DNA from: an uncultured Chromatium sp.
Lineage (GTDB): Bacteria; Pseudomonadota; Gammaproteobacteria; Chromatiales; Chromatiaceae
DNA length: 40,553 nucleotides
Direction: 5' to 3'
NCBI GenBank assembly: GCA_903897335.1
Contig: CAIUAY010000112.1
Location: 1-40,553 of the forward strand
In this document: positions 8,339-18,911 of the stretch, piece by piece
How positions within the stretch are numbered: the first letter of the stretch is position 1
How the letters are laid out: each line of letters starts with the position of its first letter
Notes under the pieces: generated by a model
Told to the model about the DNA's origin: nothing
Database searches by the model: none
The model's input: only the letters and a program-made list of their open reading frames with translations
Made by a program: the position numbers and the translations under genes

Positions 8339-8566
8339 TCAGTAATACACTTTCCGGCAACTACGGTACAACACACCATAACGCCAGTATTTTCGACAGA
8401 CGATGCGGTATTGGTGAACTTTATTGCAGGTGCGTTTGACTACATGCCCATTAACGATTTTTTCATAACAACGTGTCGCGGCAACCGCGTCGTCAACCTG
8501 AGTCAGAAATAGCCCCAAGAAACACGCCATCACCACGGAGATCACCCTAATTTTCATTTTTATCAT
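8339..8566 (-). CDS. Small secreted cysteine-rich basic protein with internal duplication
   Basis: A 75-residue protein that I do not recognise. It has a clear Sec signal peptide: basic MIKMKIR, a hydrophobic core VISVVMACFLGLFL, and an AVAA cleavage region near residues 28-30. That leaves a mature peptide of about 45 residues, rich in Lys, Arg and Tyr, with four cysteines at 33, 47, 57 and 70. The mature part looks like two tandem copies, each C-(12 or 13 residues)-C followed by a K-V pair, with a central Gly and an R-T/S-C-x-K-V ending. The ATG has AGAGG about 8 bases upstream; the ATG at codon 4 is an alternative. The gene is AT-richer than its surroundings and lies in an IS-scarred island, which suggests acquisition by transfer. 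A periplasmic or exported disulfide-bonded peptide is likely. Its function is unknown. Confidence 0.6.
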   Translation of the reverse strand: MIKMKIRVISVVMACFLGLFLTQVDDAVAATRCYEKIVNGHVVKRTCNKVHQYRIVCRKYWRYGVLYRSCRKVYY

Positions 8567-8800
8567 GGTTTCAGCCTCTTTATCAGAAACAACTCGGAGT
8601 GTCGCGCCCTCTCAGGATGCGCTGCGGGACTCCCAGTCGCCCCAGCGCCCTCGGGATCGCGACAACCTTTTCGGCTCCGGTTCGCACCGGCCCTGCGACG
8701 AATGGCTTGACGGCGTCTCGTGCGCCGACGCCTACTAGGGACGACCGGCCATCGCTTCGCTCTCCGTGGCCGGTAGCGATGGAAGTTTAGCTGACGCAAA
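8567..8800 (-). other. GC-rich, hairpin-dense segment upstream of the small secreted protein
   Basis: A block of about 200 bases with several perfect inverted repeats and no credible gene. They are CCGGT/ACCGG at 8677-8690 with a TCGC loop, GGCGTC/GACGCC at 8712-8732, ACCGGCCA/TGGCCGGT at 8744-8774, and CCATCGCT/AGCGATGG at 8749-8782. The last two share bases 8749-8751 and cannot form together. Arg-rich open frames across the block are composition artefacts. It could be a structured RNA leader of the downstream small gene, or a relic of a transposon end such as the guide-RNA region of a TnpB-type element. The sequence alone does not decide this. Confidence 0.4.
8744..8782 (-). repeat. Two overlapping, mutually exclusive inverted repeats
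   Basis: Arm pair 1 is 8744-8751 with 8767-8774 (ACCGGCCA/TGGCCGGT). Arm pair 2 is 8749-8756 with 8775-8782 (CCATCGCT/AGCGATGG). Both are perfect over eight bases and they compete for 8749-8751, giving alternative hairpins. Confidence 0.5.
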
Positions 8801-9036
8801 TTTTCGCTGTTTGACTTTCTCTAACGCAACCTTATCACCTATCAGTAACCCATGGTCTGTGAAAGCGAGCAAAGGCACATCATTTTGAAGACATCGCTTC
8901 AGACTGCGGGTGAACCACGAGACCACGCTGCGATAGCATAGCGTTTCCTGAAGCGCCAATGCACAGGGTCGCTGTGTGCTTGGATTTTTTCGAGTGGAGT
9001 CGGATCGTTCAGTGCCTCGTTTCGAGTCCATGGCCA
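8801..9036. other. Decayed accessory DNA, no gene recognised
   Basis: Between the hairpin block and the IS3 OrfA relic there is a minus-strand open frame of about 100 codons whose sequence resembles no family I know. It starts inside sequence that should belong to the OrfA relic, and its end lies in the hairpin block. I treat it as degenerate mobile-element DNA rather than a gene. Confidence 0.35.
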
Positions 9037-9168
9037 CATTGTGCAGCCGATCTTTGTGGCTATGGAACAGATCGCCGCCCAGTGCGATTCAGGCTCGCCT
9101 TGATGCGCCCGCATCATGCGAACCGCCCACTCTCTGACTTCGGGTGAAAAATGTGTTGATGTCTTCAT
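9037..9168 (-). pseudogene. IS3-family OrfA (helix-turn-helix) N-terminal remnant
   Basis: The minus strand encodes SPEVREWAVRMMRAHQGEPE and then SHWAAICSIATKIGCT. This is the N-terminal helix-turn-helix of an IS3-family OrfA (consensus SPEVRERAVRMV...SQWAAI.SIA.KIGCT). The similarity stops abruptly after about 43 residues, where the expected WVRQAERD continuation is missing, so the element was truncated. OrfB is absent. Confidence 0.75.
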
Positions 9169-9218
9169 GGCGCCATTCTCTCAAAGGTTGGAGCCACTGC
9201 GAAACCCGAAGCAGTTCA
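9169..9218 (-). mobile_element. Left terminal region of the IS3 relic
   Basis: Upstream of the OrfA start the minus strand begins TGAACTGCTTCGGGTTTC at 9218. This resembles IS3-family left ends (TGAACCGCCCCGGG type), located about 50 bases before orfA as usual. The partner right end was not found in this window. Confidence 0.5.
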
Positions 9219-9219
9219 T

Positions 9220-9241
9220 GTTTCCCGCTTTGACGGGAAAC
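9220..9241. repeat. Inverted repeat next to the IS3 left end
   Basis: GTTTCCCG at 9220-9227 and CGGGAAAC at 9234-9241 form a perfect eight-base stem with a six-base loop. It lies about 100 bases downstream of the TraR/DksA gene. There is no adjacent T-run, so a terminator role is only possible. Confidence 0.4.
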
Positions 9242-9342
9242 GCAAAACGGAGAAATTGCCTGACAGCGTTCTGTGTCAACCCGCCTGAAACCAAAAACTC
9301 GAAAATCGCGTGATCTGGACGCACCAAAACCAGCGACAGTGA

Positions 9343-9585
9343 TCAGGCCGCGCAGCGTCTGGCGGGCAGCGCATGACTGCGCTCATGATCGGACTGACAG
9401 GTCGCGCAGCGTGTGGCGTTCGGGACGTGCTGGCGACGGCTGGCCGGGATCAGATCGCTACAGTCGATGCAGAATTCACGGCTACATCCCTGCTGGACAT
9501 GACGTAAAATCGCGGCAACCCGCCACTGCACTTCACATTCGGTGTGAGCTTGGGCAAGATCGAGCACATCAGCAAATTTTTCCAT
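9343..9585 (-). CDS. TraR/DksA-family C4 zinc-finger protein
   Basis: An 80-residue protein with the TraR/DksA zinc finger. Cysteines 39 and 42 (CIDC) and 60 and 63 (CATC) are separated by the conserved DLIPASRRQHVPNATRC stretch, which matches the family pattern IPxxRRxAxPxxxxC. A short N-terminal helix precedes it. This is the compact TraR-like architecture rather than full DksA with its long coiled coil. TraR proteins bind in the RNA polymerase secondary channel and modulate promoters without ppGpp. Such short members are often encoded by plasmids or phages, in line with the adjacent IS relics. The gene is divergent from smc. The ATG at 9585 has only a weak AGG upstream, so the exact start is uncertain. 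Confidence 0.75.
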   Translation of the reverse strand: MEKFADVLDLAQAHTECEVQWRVAAILRHVQQGCSREFCIDCSDLIPASRRQHVPNATRCATCQSDHERSHALPARRCAA

Positions 9586-9760
9586 CGGGTTTCTGACCTG
9601 TGCGTGGGCAGTGAAACCTGAGTATGTTCCCGCTTCATGATCCTGGAATGAGCGTTTGATGTCGTTGTGATGACGCGCCTGCTCCGGTTGCCGTTTGCGC
9701 GAACAGGTGTCGAATCGAAAAAATACACTCAGGATTCAGGATGAGAGACCAGATTGATCC

Positions 9761-12700
9761 ATGAAGCTCGAAAAAATCAGACTCGCCGGGTTCAAGTCAT
9801 TCGTTGACCCCACGACCGTCGCCTTTCCCAGTAACCTGGTCGGCGTCATTGGCCCCAATGGCTGCGGCAAATCCAATGTGATCGATGCCGTGCGCTGGGT
9901 AATGGGCGAGTCCTCGGCCAAGATGCTGCGCGGCGAATCGATGACTGATGTCATCTTCAACGGCAGCACCGGACGCAAGCCGGTGGGCGTAGCCAGCATC
10001 GAGCTGGTGTTCGATAACAGCGATGGCGGCGTCGGCGGTGAATATGCCGCGTTCAATCAGATCGCGGTCAAGCGCCAAGTCTCGCGTGATGGCCAGTCCG
10101 GCTATTTTCTCAACGGCTCGCGCTGCCGTCGCCGCGACATCCAGGATCTCTTTCTCGGCACCGGGCTTGGGCCGCGTTCCTATTCGATCATCGAACAGGG
10201 CATGATCTCGCGCATCATTGAGGCGCGTCCCGATGATTTGCGGCTGTTTCTGGAGGAAGCGGCGGGCATCTCAAAATACAAGGAGCGTCGCCGCGAGACT
10301 GAAAACCGCATCCGCCACACCCGCGAGAATCTGGAACGTCTGGACGATCTGCGCGATGAAGTCAGCAAACAGCTTCAGCATCTGGAGCGTCAGGCCGCGA
10401 CCGCTGAAAAATACGCTCAGTTAAGGGCTGACGAGCAGCGTCTGGATCTGGAACTGAAGGCACTGCGCTGGTCGGCGCTGGATGCCGAGATTCAGCAGCA
10501 GGAACGCCGCCTGGGCGAGATGCAGAACACCACCAATGCCGAATTTGCCAGACAGCGCCATCTGGAGGCAGACATCGAGTTACGCCGTACCGATCACAGC
10601 GCGGCCTCCGATCACTTTAACGCGGTGCAGGGACGTTTTTATGCCGTGGGCGCTGAGATCGCCCGCGCCGAGCAGTCGATCCAGTTCGCAAACGAGGCAC
10701 GTGTCCGGCGCGAAGGCGAACTGGTCAGACTGGAACAGGAACTGTACGAAGCTGAACATCATCTGAAGCGTGACCAGACCCGTCTGGCCGAGATTGCACA
10801 GTCACTGGCACGGGATGAACCGGACTGGGAGACTGCCGGACAGACGCTGAATGAGGCCATTGGCGTCTTGATGACGGCTGAAGACCGGCTGAATACCTGG
10901 CAGGCCGACTGGGATCATTTCATGCAGGCCGCTCACCGGCCAACCGAACAGGCACAGCTCGAACGTGCCAGCATCAATGCGCTGGAGCAGCAGATCGGGC
11001 GTGACCGCGAGCGTTTACGCCGAATCGGGGAAGAATCGGCACGTCTGGAAACCGGCGATGTCCGTGCGCGGATTGACACTCTGACCGAGCGTGACATGGG
11101 GCTGGAAGAGCAGATCGGCGAGATTGAATCACAGCAGCAGTTTTGCGCCGAGGATCTGGAATGCCGTGCTGTCAGACTGCGTGAACTGGCCGACTCGCTC
11201 GACCGTCTGCGTACCGAACTTCAGGAAGCGAAAGGGCGTCTCGCATCGCTGACCGCTTTACAGGATGCCGCGCTTGCGGATCGGGATGGCGAACGCACGG
11301 CATGGCTTGCCTGTCATGGACTGCTGGACGCGCCTTGCCTGATCGATCAGATCGAGGTCGATGCAGGCTGGGAAACGGCGGTTGAGACCCTATTAGGCGA
11401 CGCCTTGCGAGCGATTGGAACGCACGGCCTGGACTGGTCTGACGCCGATGCGCTGCTGCCGGGTCTGGTGCTGCTCGATATCCGGTCTGATCGAGGCGAA
11501 GAGGAACCGGGCAGATTGCTGACATCACCAACTGACATGCTGGCGGCGCGTGTGCGTTCGTCCTGGCCGCTGGCCAGCCTGTTTGGCGAGGCGCGGATTG
11601 CGGATGATCTGGCGCAGGCGCTCGTCCAGCGTGAAACGCTGAATCCAGACGAGCGCCTGATCACCCGCGACGGGGTGCAGGTCGGTCGTCACTGGCTGCG
11701 TACCCCGGCGGTCGCTGACGGTGGCGGGGTGCTGGCACGGGCGGACGCCATCAAGACACTCAAGGCCGACATCGCCGATTTGCTGGCGCGTGAAGCGGTG
11801 CTCATGGCTCAGAGACAAGATCAGCAAGCCGCCCGCGATGAGGCGGATCAGTCGCGTCTTGCCGTCGATCAGCAGCGTGCGACACTGGAGCGCGAGCTGT
11901 CCACGCTGCGCGCTGAACTCAGCAGCTTGCGCACCCGCCAGGAGCATCAGCAGGAACGTGTGCAGGCGCTGGCCGATGAACAGGCCGAACTTGACGACCA
12001 GATTGCGACGGCACTCACCGAGATGGAAGAGACCCACGAACGGCTTTACGACTGTCTGGCTGATGTGAACGCACTGGCTGAACGGCGCGAGTCGATGGTG
12101 CAGGAGCGCGACCAACTGCGGGCGGCGGTCACTGAGGGGCGTGAGCGTGAGCGTCAGTGCCGCGAACACACCCAGAGTCTGCGAGTCAGCGTCGAATCCA
12201 ACCGAGCCGCACAGGCCGCAACGCAGCAGAGTCTGGCGCGTGCCGAGGAACAGCAGACCCAACTGCGCGAGCGGCGCGACGAATTACAGGATGCGCTGGA
12301 GGAGGGTGTCGAGCCACTGATCGAGCAACGCGAGCGGCTCGATGAACATCTGGCATTACGGGTCGAGGTCGAGCAGGCGCTGACCGATGCCCGCAACCGG
12401 CGCGAGTCGCTGGAGACGGCAGTGCGCGAACTGGAGCAGGAGCGTCTGCGGGCAGAGCAGGGGGTTCATGCCAGCCAGCGTGATCTGGAGCGTCTGCGGT
12501 TGGAACATCAGGAGCGTCTGGTGCGTCGCGCCACGCTGGAAGAACAGCTTGCCGAAGTGGAGACCAATCCGGCAGCGGTGCTGGAGTCGATCGAGCCGGA
12601 CAGCCGCATGGCCAAGGGCGCGGAAGCCATCTGGCAGGATGAACTGGCCAAAGTCGGGGCGCGCATCCAGCGTTTGGGCGCCATCAATCTGGCGGCCATC

Positions 12701-13291
12701 GACGAATTCAGGGAACAGTCACAGCGCAAGACGTATCTGGATGCCCAGCACGCCGACATCACCAGTTCGCTGGAAACGCTGGAACAGGCCATCCGCAAGA
12801 TTGACCGCGAGACACGCCATCGCTTCAAGGACACCTACGACAAGGTCAATGACGCATTCCAGCAGCTTTTTCCGCGTCTGTTTGGCGGCGGTCAGGCGTC
12901 TCTGGAACTGACCGGCGAGGATCTGCTGGAGACCGGCGTTAGCGTCATGGCGCGTCCGCCGGGCAAGCGCAATGCCACCATCCATTTGCTCTCCGGCGGC
13001 GAGAAAGCACTGACTGCCGTGGCGCTGGTGTTTGCAATCTTTCAGCTCAATCCAGCGCCCTTCTGTATGCTCGATGAGGTGGACGCGCCGCTCGACGATG
13101 CCAATGTGGTGCGTTTCTGCGAACTGGTGCGCTCGATGTCGGAACGGGTGCAGTTCATCTTCATCAGTCACAACAAGGTGACGATGGAACTTGCCGAACA
13201 TCTGCATGGCGTCACCATGCACGAACCGGGCGTCTCGCGTCTGGTGTCGGTGGATGTCGATGAAGCGGTGCGGCTGACGGCGGCATCCTGA
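9761..13291 (+). CDS. smc: Chromosome segregation protein SMC
   Basis: A 1176-residue SMC ATPase, normal length for the family. It has an N-terminal Walker A GPNGCGKS at residues 31-38, then a long coiled coil. The hinge lies around residues 510-670 (LDAPCLIDQIEVDAGWETAVETLLGDAL). A second coiled coil follows, and then the C-terminal head with the LLSGGEKALTAVAL signature and the CMLDEVDAPLDDANV Walker B and D-loop. SMC forms a ring dimer that compacts and segregates the chromosome, normally with ScpA and ScpB. The gene starts a plus-strand run with zipA and ligA, an arrangement common in gammaproteobacteria that use SMC rather than MukB. No strong Shine-Dalgarno sequence is visible before the ATG at 9761. 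Confidence 0.97.
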   Translation: MKLEKIRLAGFKSFVDPTTVAFPSNLVGVIGPNGCGKSNVIDAVRWVMGESSAKMLRGESMTDVIFNGSTGRKPVGVASIELVFDNSDGGVGGEYAAFNQIAVKRQVSRDGQSGYFLNGSRCRRRDIQDLFLGTGLGPRSYSIIEQGMISRIIEARPDDLRLFLEEAAGISKYKERRRETENRIRHTRENLERLDDLRDEVSKQLQHLERQAATAEKYAQLRADEQRLDLELKALRWSALDAEIQQQERRLGEMQNTTNAEFARQRHLEADIELRRTDHSAASDHFNAVQGRFYAVGAEIARAEQSIQFANEARVRREGELVRLEQELYEAEHHLKRDQTRLAEIAQSLARDEPDWETAGQTLNEAIGVLMTAEDRLNTWQADWDHFMQAAHRPTEQAQLERASINALEQQIGRDRERLRRIGEESARLETGDVRARIDTLTERDMGLEEQIGEIESQQQFCAEDLECRAVRLRELADSLDRLRTELQEAKGRLASLTALQDAALADRDGERTAWLACHGLLDAPCLIDQIEVDAGWETAVETLLGDALRAIGTHGLDWSDADALLPGLVLLDIRSDRGEEEPGRLLTSPTDMLAARVRSSWPLASLFGEARIADDLAQALVQRETLNPDERLITRDGVQVGRHWLRTPAVADGGGVLARADAIKTLKADIADLLAREAVLMAQRQDQQAARDEADQSRLAVDQQRATLERELSTLRAELSSLRTRQEHQQERVQALADEQAELDDQIATALTEMEETHERLYDCLADVNALAERRESMVQERDQLRAAVTEGRERERQCREHTQSLRVSVESNRAAQAATQQSLARAEEQQTQLRERRDELQDALEEGVEPLIEQRERLDEHLALRVEVEQALTDARNRRESLETAVRELEQERLRAEQGVHASQRDLERLRLEHQERLVRRATLEEQLAEVETNPAAVLESIEPDSRMAKGAEAIWQDELAKVGARIQRLGAINLAAIDEFREQSQRKTYLDAQHADITSSLETLEQAIRKIDRETRHRFKDTYDKVNDAFQQLFPRLFGGGQASLELTGEDLLETGVSVMARPPGKRNATIHLLSGGEKALTAVALVFAIFQLNPAPFCMLDEVDAPLDDANVVRFCELVRSMSERVQFIFISHNKVTMELAEHLHGVTMHEPGVSRLVSVDVDEAVRLTAAS

Positions 13292-13375
13292 CGCGATGTC
13301 AGGACTGCACGTGCGAACCGGCATTGATATACTCTCAAGACCACCTGTCAAATCCATTTCGCAAGCAGAGATTGA

Positions 13376-16131
<2,756 letters not shown>

Positions 16132-16215
16132 GTCGGTAAAAATTGCCGTCGGGAAGTTTTCAGACGCAAGCGGATGACTGTCTGCTTTTTCGCTTCATTT
16201 CAACGGGGATACCGG

Positions 16216-16491
16216 ATGACTGAGCTCACCAAAGAACAAACCATCCTGATTGCAATGCGCAAAACACTGTCAGCAATCGTTCGGGATGTGACGCCGCCGC
16301 CGGGGATGCGCCATCCGTTATCCAATGCCACCATCCAGGATGTGCGGCAATGTCTGGGCTTAATCGCAACCCGCGAGAAGGAACTCGCGGATGAACAAGG
16401 ACGGGGGGGCGAGCGTCCGTATTATGTCGACGAGCCACAGACCGTGTCGGTGGTGCCGGTCAGCCGCATCAAAAAGCCTGGGGAGAGTTGA
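16216..16491 (+). CDS. Small conserved protein of unknown function
   Basis: A 91-residue soluble protein. The start at 16216 is chosen because GGGG lies about 8 bases upstream and the encoded MTELTKEQTILIAMRKTLSAIVRDVTPPPG looks like a natural N-terminus; an upstream in-frame ATG at 16174 has no ribosome site. The sequence shows a helical N-terminus, a VTPPPGMRHPLS segment and a helix IQDVRQCLGLIATREKELA. My recollection is that similar short proteins in purple sulfur bacteria are sometimes labelled segregation and condensation protein A. Nothing visible here supports a kleisin role, although smc is 3 kb upstream. No membrane segment or known catalytic motif is seen. Confidence 0.7.
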   Translation: MTELTKEQTILIAMRKTLSAIVRDVTPPPGMRHPLSNATIQDVRQCLGLIATREKELADEQGRGGERPYYVDEPQTVSVVPVSRIKKPGES

Positions 16492-16498
16492 CGCTCAG

Positions 16499-16524
16499 GA
16501 GCGGGTTTGTGGCAAAACCCGCTC
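16499..16524. terminator. Convergent hairpin terminator
   Basis: GAGCGGGTTT at 16499-16508 and AAACCCGCTC at 16515-16524 form a perfect ten-base stem with a six-base loop. It lies between the stops of two convergent genes (16491 and 16539), so it probably terminates both. A short T-rich tract occurs only further away, around 16539-16550, so strength is uncertain. Confidence 0.7.
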
Positions 16525-16538
16525 TGGTGACAGCGGCT

Positions 16539-17411
16539 TTATTTGTCTTTTGGCGTAGCGTCCTTGGCATCCTTAGGCGTGGTTTTCACGATATTTTCAT
16601 TCAGCTCGACCTTGGCCTTGTTACGCATGTCGTTGATCCGTTCAGCGATCTTCTGACGTTCGACAAGTGCGGACAACTGTGGCTTGGCATCCTCGAACGC
16701 TGGTGGTTCAGCCTTTCGGGTGTCTTGCAGGTTGATGATGTGCCAGCCGAACTGCGTCTGTACCGGAGTCTTGGAATATTCGCCAGGCTTCATGGCCGAG
16801 ACCGCGTCAGCGAAGGCCGGAACCATCTGTTTTGGGTCAAACCATCCGAGATCACCGCCATCCTTGCCAGTGGGACCGGTTGAATTTTTCTTGGCCAGAT
16901 CGGCAAAATCAGCACCCTTGTCAAGCTGCTTGATCAGCTTTTTGGCTTCTGCTTCGTCTTTGACCAGGATATGACGCGCCTTGAACTCAATGCGGCTGGG
17001 CTGTTCTTTGATCTTGTCATAGGCCGCCTTGAGTTCCTCTTCAGTGGGTTTGATCTCCTCGGCCATGGCCGACAAGGCCGCGTTTGACATGACCTTCATG
17101 CGTTCCAGTTGCAGTGCAGCGATGACATTGCGGTCATCGGCGAGTTTCAGCCGTTCACCTTCCTGCGAGGCGACGATCAGCCCCATGAATTCATCAAATG
17201 CCTGCTGCTGAAGCGCCGGGGTGTTCTCGCCCTGATTCTGCTGAACCCGGGTCAGATAGAACATCCGAAACACGTCTAGCGTATAGGGGACGCCGTTAAC
17301 GGTGGCAATCAGTGTGTCCGGCGAGTCCGTGGCGTCTTTTTTGTCTTCGGCAAAACTGGTTCCTGCAGCCAGCAGGGCGCAGAGCAGAAGTGAAATGCGA
17401 GCTGTCTTCAT
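16539..17411 (-). CDS. Periplasmic parvulin-type peptidyl-prolyl isomerase
   Basis: A 290-residue secreted parvulin foldase of the PpiC/SurA/PrsA type. The ATG at 17411 gives a clean Sec signal peptide (MKTARISLLLCALLAAGTSFA, cleavage before EDKK); an ATG five codons upstream is possible but lacks a ribosome site, whereas GGAA precedes 17411 by 9 bases. A SurA-like N-terminal helical region (VNGVPYTLDVFRMFYLTR) precedes the rotamase domain at about 145-240. That domain carries KARHILVKDEAEAKKLI, GGDLGWFDPKQMVPAFADAV and FGWHIINL. The C-terminus is Lys-rich. It probably assists folding of exported proteins. It is last in the run bolA-yciB-yciI-ppiC. Confidence 0.88.
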   Translation of the reverse strand: MKTARISLLLCALLAAGTSFAEDKKDATDSPDTLIATVNGVPYTLDVFRMFYLTRVQQNQGENTPALQQQAFDEFMGLIVASQEGERLKLADDRNVIAALQLERMKVMSNAALSAMAEEIKPTEEELKAAYDKIKEQPSRIEFKARHILVKDEAEAKKLIKQLDKGADFADLAKKNSTGPTGKDGGDLGWFDPKQMVPAFADAVSAMKPGEYSKTPVQTQFGWHIINLQDTRKAEPPAFEDAKPQLSALVERQKIAERINDMRNKAKVELNENIVKTTPKDAKDATPKDK

Positions 17412-17468
17412 AACGGATATTTCCATTGAAAAATAAATAGGATAATGCGTGAACGGAACGTGAGAACT

Positions 17469-17774
17469 TCAGGGAAAAACTTGCCTGAAAGGCTTGACCC
17501 AGACCTGCTGATAGACACCGGCGGTTTGATAGGGATCGGCGGCAGCCCAGGCTTCAGCCGCGCCCAGATCAGCAAATTCCGCTACGATGAGCGACCCCGA
17601 AAAGCCTGCCACGCCGGGTTCCGGGCTGTCGATGGCCGGATGCGGGCCAGCCAGCACCAGCCGCCCGGCGTCGAGCAGATCCGTGAGACGCGCCAAATGT
17701 TCAGGCCGGACGCGCTGACGGTCAGGCAGGCTGTCGGGATGGTCAACTGCGATGATGGCGTAGAGCACGTCCAT
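17469..17774 (-). CDS. yciI: YciI-like protein
   Basis: A 101-residue YciI family protein with a dimeric alpha-beta barrel fold. Family features visible are the N-terminal strand [15 protein letters not shown], the [22 protein letters not shown] core with its conserved His, and the [22 protein letters not shown] segment. The biochemical role is unknown, although homologues have been linked to muconolactone-isomerase-like folds. The ATG overlaps the yciB TAA by one base (TAATG), so the two are coupled, as in many gammaproteobacteria. Confidence 0.9.
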   Translation of the reverse strand: MDVLYAIIAVDHPDSLPDRQRVRPEHLARLTDLLDAGRLVLAGPHPAIDSPEPGVAGFSGSLIVAEFADLGAAEAWAAADPYQTAGVYQQVWVKPFRQVFP

Positions 17775-18445
17775 TAATCTCCAGTGTCTGGGGCGTCTTC
17801 CGGCAGATGGCGAGCCAGATACAAGCCCTGTGCGATCACGAAGGCGATCGTCAGACCCATCATACCGAAGAGTTTGAAATTCACCCAGATCTCTTCACGC
17901 GCATGGGCGTCATCGCAAAGCGCTAGCAGGTTGCCCTGATAGGTTTTAGCGCATTCAGACAAATCAATCGCAGACTGGCCGGTGGCCTGAATCAGCGTCT
18001 GCTCTGCCTCAAAAAAACCGCTCCAGTGATAGACCACCAGCAGATTAATCGCGCCGAGCAGGATGAAAAATCCTGTCCAGAGCAGGTTCAGGCGCGTCCA
18101 GATGGTCGGCGGGAGCACGACCGCCTGTCCCATCATGCGTTCAATTAGCGGATGTTTTCCGACCACTTGGCTGCCGAGAAAGGCGACCGCAAACAGCCAG
18201 TTGACCAGCGTCGGCTTCCACATGACAAAGATCGGATCATGCAGCGCCAGCGTCAGTCCGCCGAAGACCGCCAGCAGTCCGAGCGTCAGCAGTGGCATGG
18301 TTTCGACCTGGCGGTGACGCTGCCATGACCAGGCGACCTGCAATGCCGAGGCGGCGATGGCGGTACCTGTCGCAACATAGATGCCAGCCAGTTTATAGGC
18401 GATGAAAAAGAGCAGGATGGGAAAGAAGTCGAGCAGGAGCTTCAT
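17774..18445 (-). CDS. yciB: Septation/intracellular septum protein YciB with a C-terminal-half insertion
   Basis: A 223-residue inner-membrane protein of the YciB (IspZ/septation protein A) family, involved in cell-envelope synthesis and division. Conserved parts are [47 protein letters not shown] and, near the end, [18 protein letters not shown]. coli YciB is about 179 residues. The extra length is a segment at residues 141-184, between the fourth hydrophobic helix and IWVNFK, containing two cysteines (165 and 177). The start at 18445 is chosen because AGGAAT precedes it and [11 protein letters not shown] matches the family; a longer frame upstream has no family similarity. Confidence 0.92.
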   Translation of the reverse strand: MKLLLDFFPILLFFIAYKLAGIYVATGTAIAASALQVAWSWQRHRQVETMPLLTLGLLAVFGGLTLALHDPIFVMWKPTLVNWLFAVAFLGSQVVGKHPLIERMMGQAVVLPPTIWTRLNLLWTGFFILLGAINLLVVYHWSGFFEAEQTLIQATGQSAIDLSECAKTYQGNLLALCDDAHAREEIWVNFKLFGMMGLTIAFVIAQGLYLARHLPEDAPDTGD

Positions 18446-18593
18446 CAGTGATTCCTGGAACTGGGTTCGTTGACGGTAATGATTTCTGACACCACGATCC
18501 GGCAGATGGAACCGCAAAGGACACATGGCAGTGGAATGGTTTGCGGTCTGCCGTATTTTCTTTGCGGTTCGGGATGCCGTGTCTGTCAACGCG

Positions 18594-18911
18594 CTAACCC
18601 GCTGGTGATCCACCTAGGCAGAGCGGTGACTCCGGAGCTCCGCCTTTCGTGCGCCATTCGTCCGGCGTCCAGGTATGCAGCGTCAGTGCATGCAGTCCTG
18701 TCTGGAATTCATCGCCGAGGACGCGATTGATCTGACGGTGACGGTCAATGACTAGGGTGTTCTCAAAGCTGTCGCTGACCACCAACAGCTTGAAATGCGA
18801 TTCGGAGTCAGGCGGGACAGCGTGCATATAGCTTTCATCGACGATATCCAGATGCGTGATCGAACTCAGCGAACCTTTCAGCAGATCCTCGATGCGTTGT
18901 TTGCGACTCAT
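18594..18911 (-). CDS. bolA: BolA family protein
   Basis: A 105-residue BolA-type protein. It contains LDIVDESYMHAVPPDSESHFKLLVVSDSFENTLVIDRHRQINRVLGDEF and then GLHALTLHTWTPDEW, the standard BolA core with the conserved histidine-containing loop. BolA proteins bind monothiol glutaredoxins and [2Fe-2S] clusters and affect stress morphology and transcription. The start at 18911 is chosen for MSRKQRIEDLL with GAGG upstream. The adjacent yciB, yciI and parvulin genes make a conserved cluster. No glutaredoxin gene is in the window. Confidence 0.93.
   Translation of the reverse strand: MSRKQRIEDLLKGSLSSITHLDIVDESYMHAVPPDSESHFKLLVVSDSFENTLVIDRHRQINRVLGDEFQTGLHALTLHTWTPDEWRTKGGAPESPLCLGGSPAG

Noticed and set aside
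8563-8799. Arg-rich minus-strand open frame upstream of the small secreted protein
   Set aside because: Its composition follows from the GC-rich hairpins, and no homology or ribosome site is visible; treated as structure, not protein.
8567-8800. An omega/guide RNA of an IscB or TnpB system
   Set aside because: The position next to IS200/IS605 remains is suggestive, but no TnpB or IscB protein or catalytic motif is found in the window; kept only as a possibility.
8735-9037. A 100-codon minus-strand open frame across the IS3 relic and hairpin block
   Set aside because: It starts inside sequence that should be OrfA and resembles no family; read as degenerate DNA.
9220-9241. Hairpin near the IS3 left end as a rho-independent terminator
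   Set aside because: The stem is perfect but no T-run follows on either strand; listed only as a repeat.
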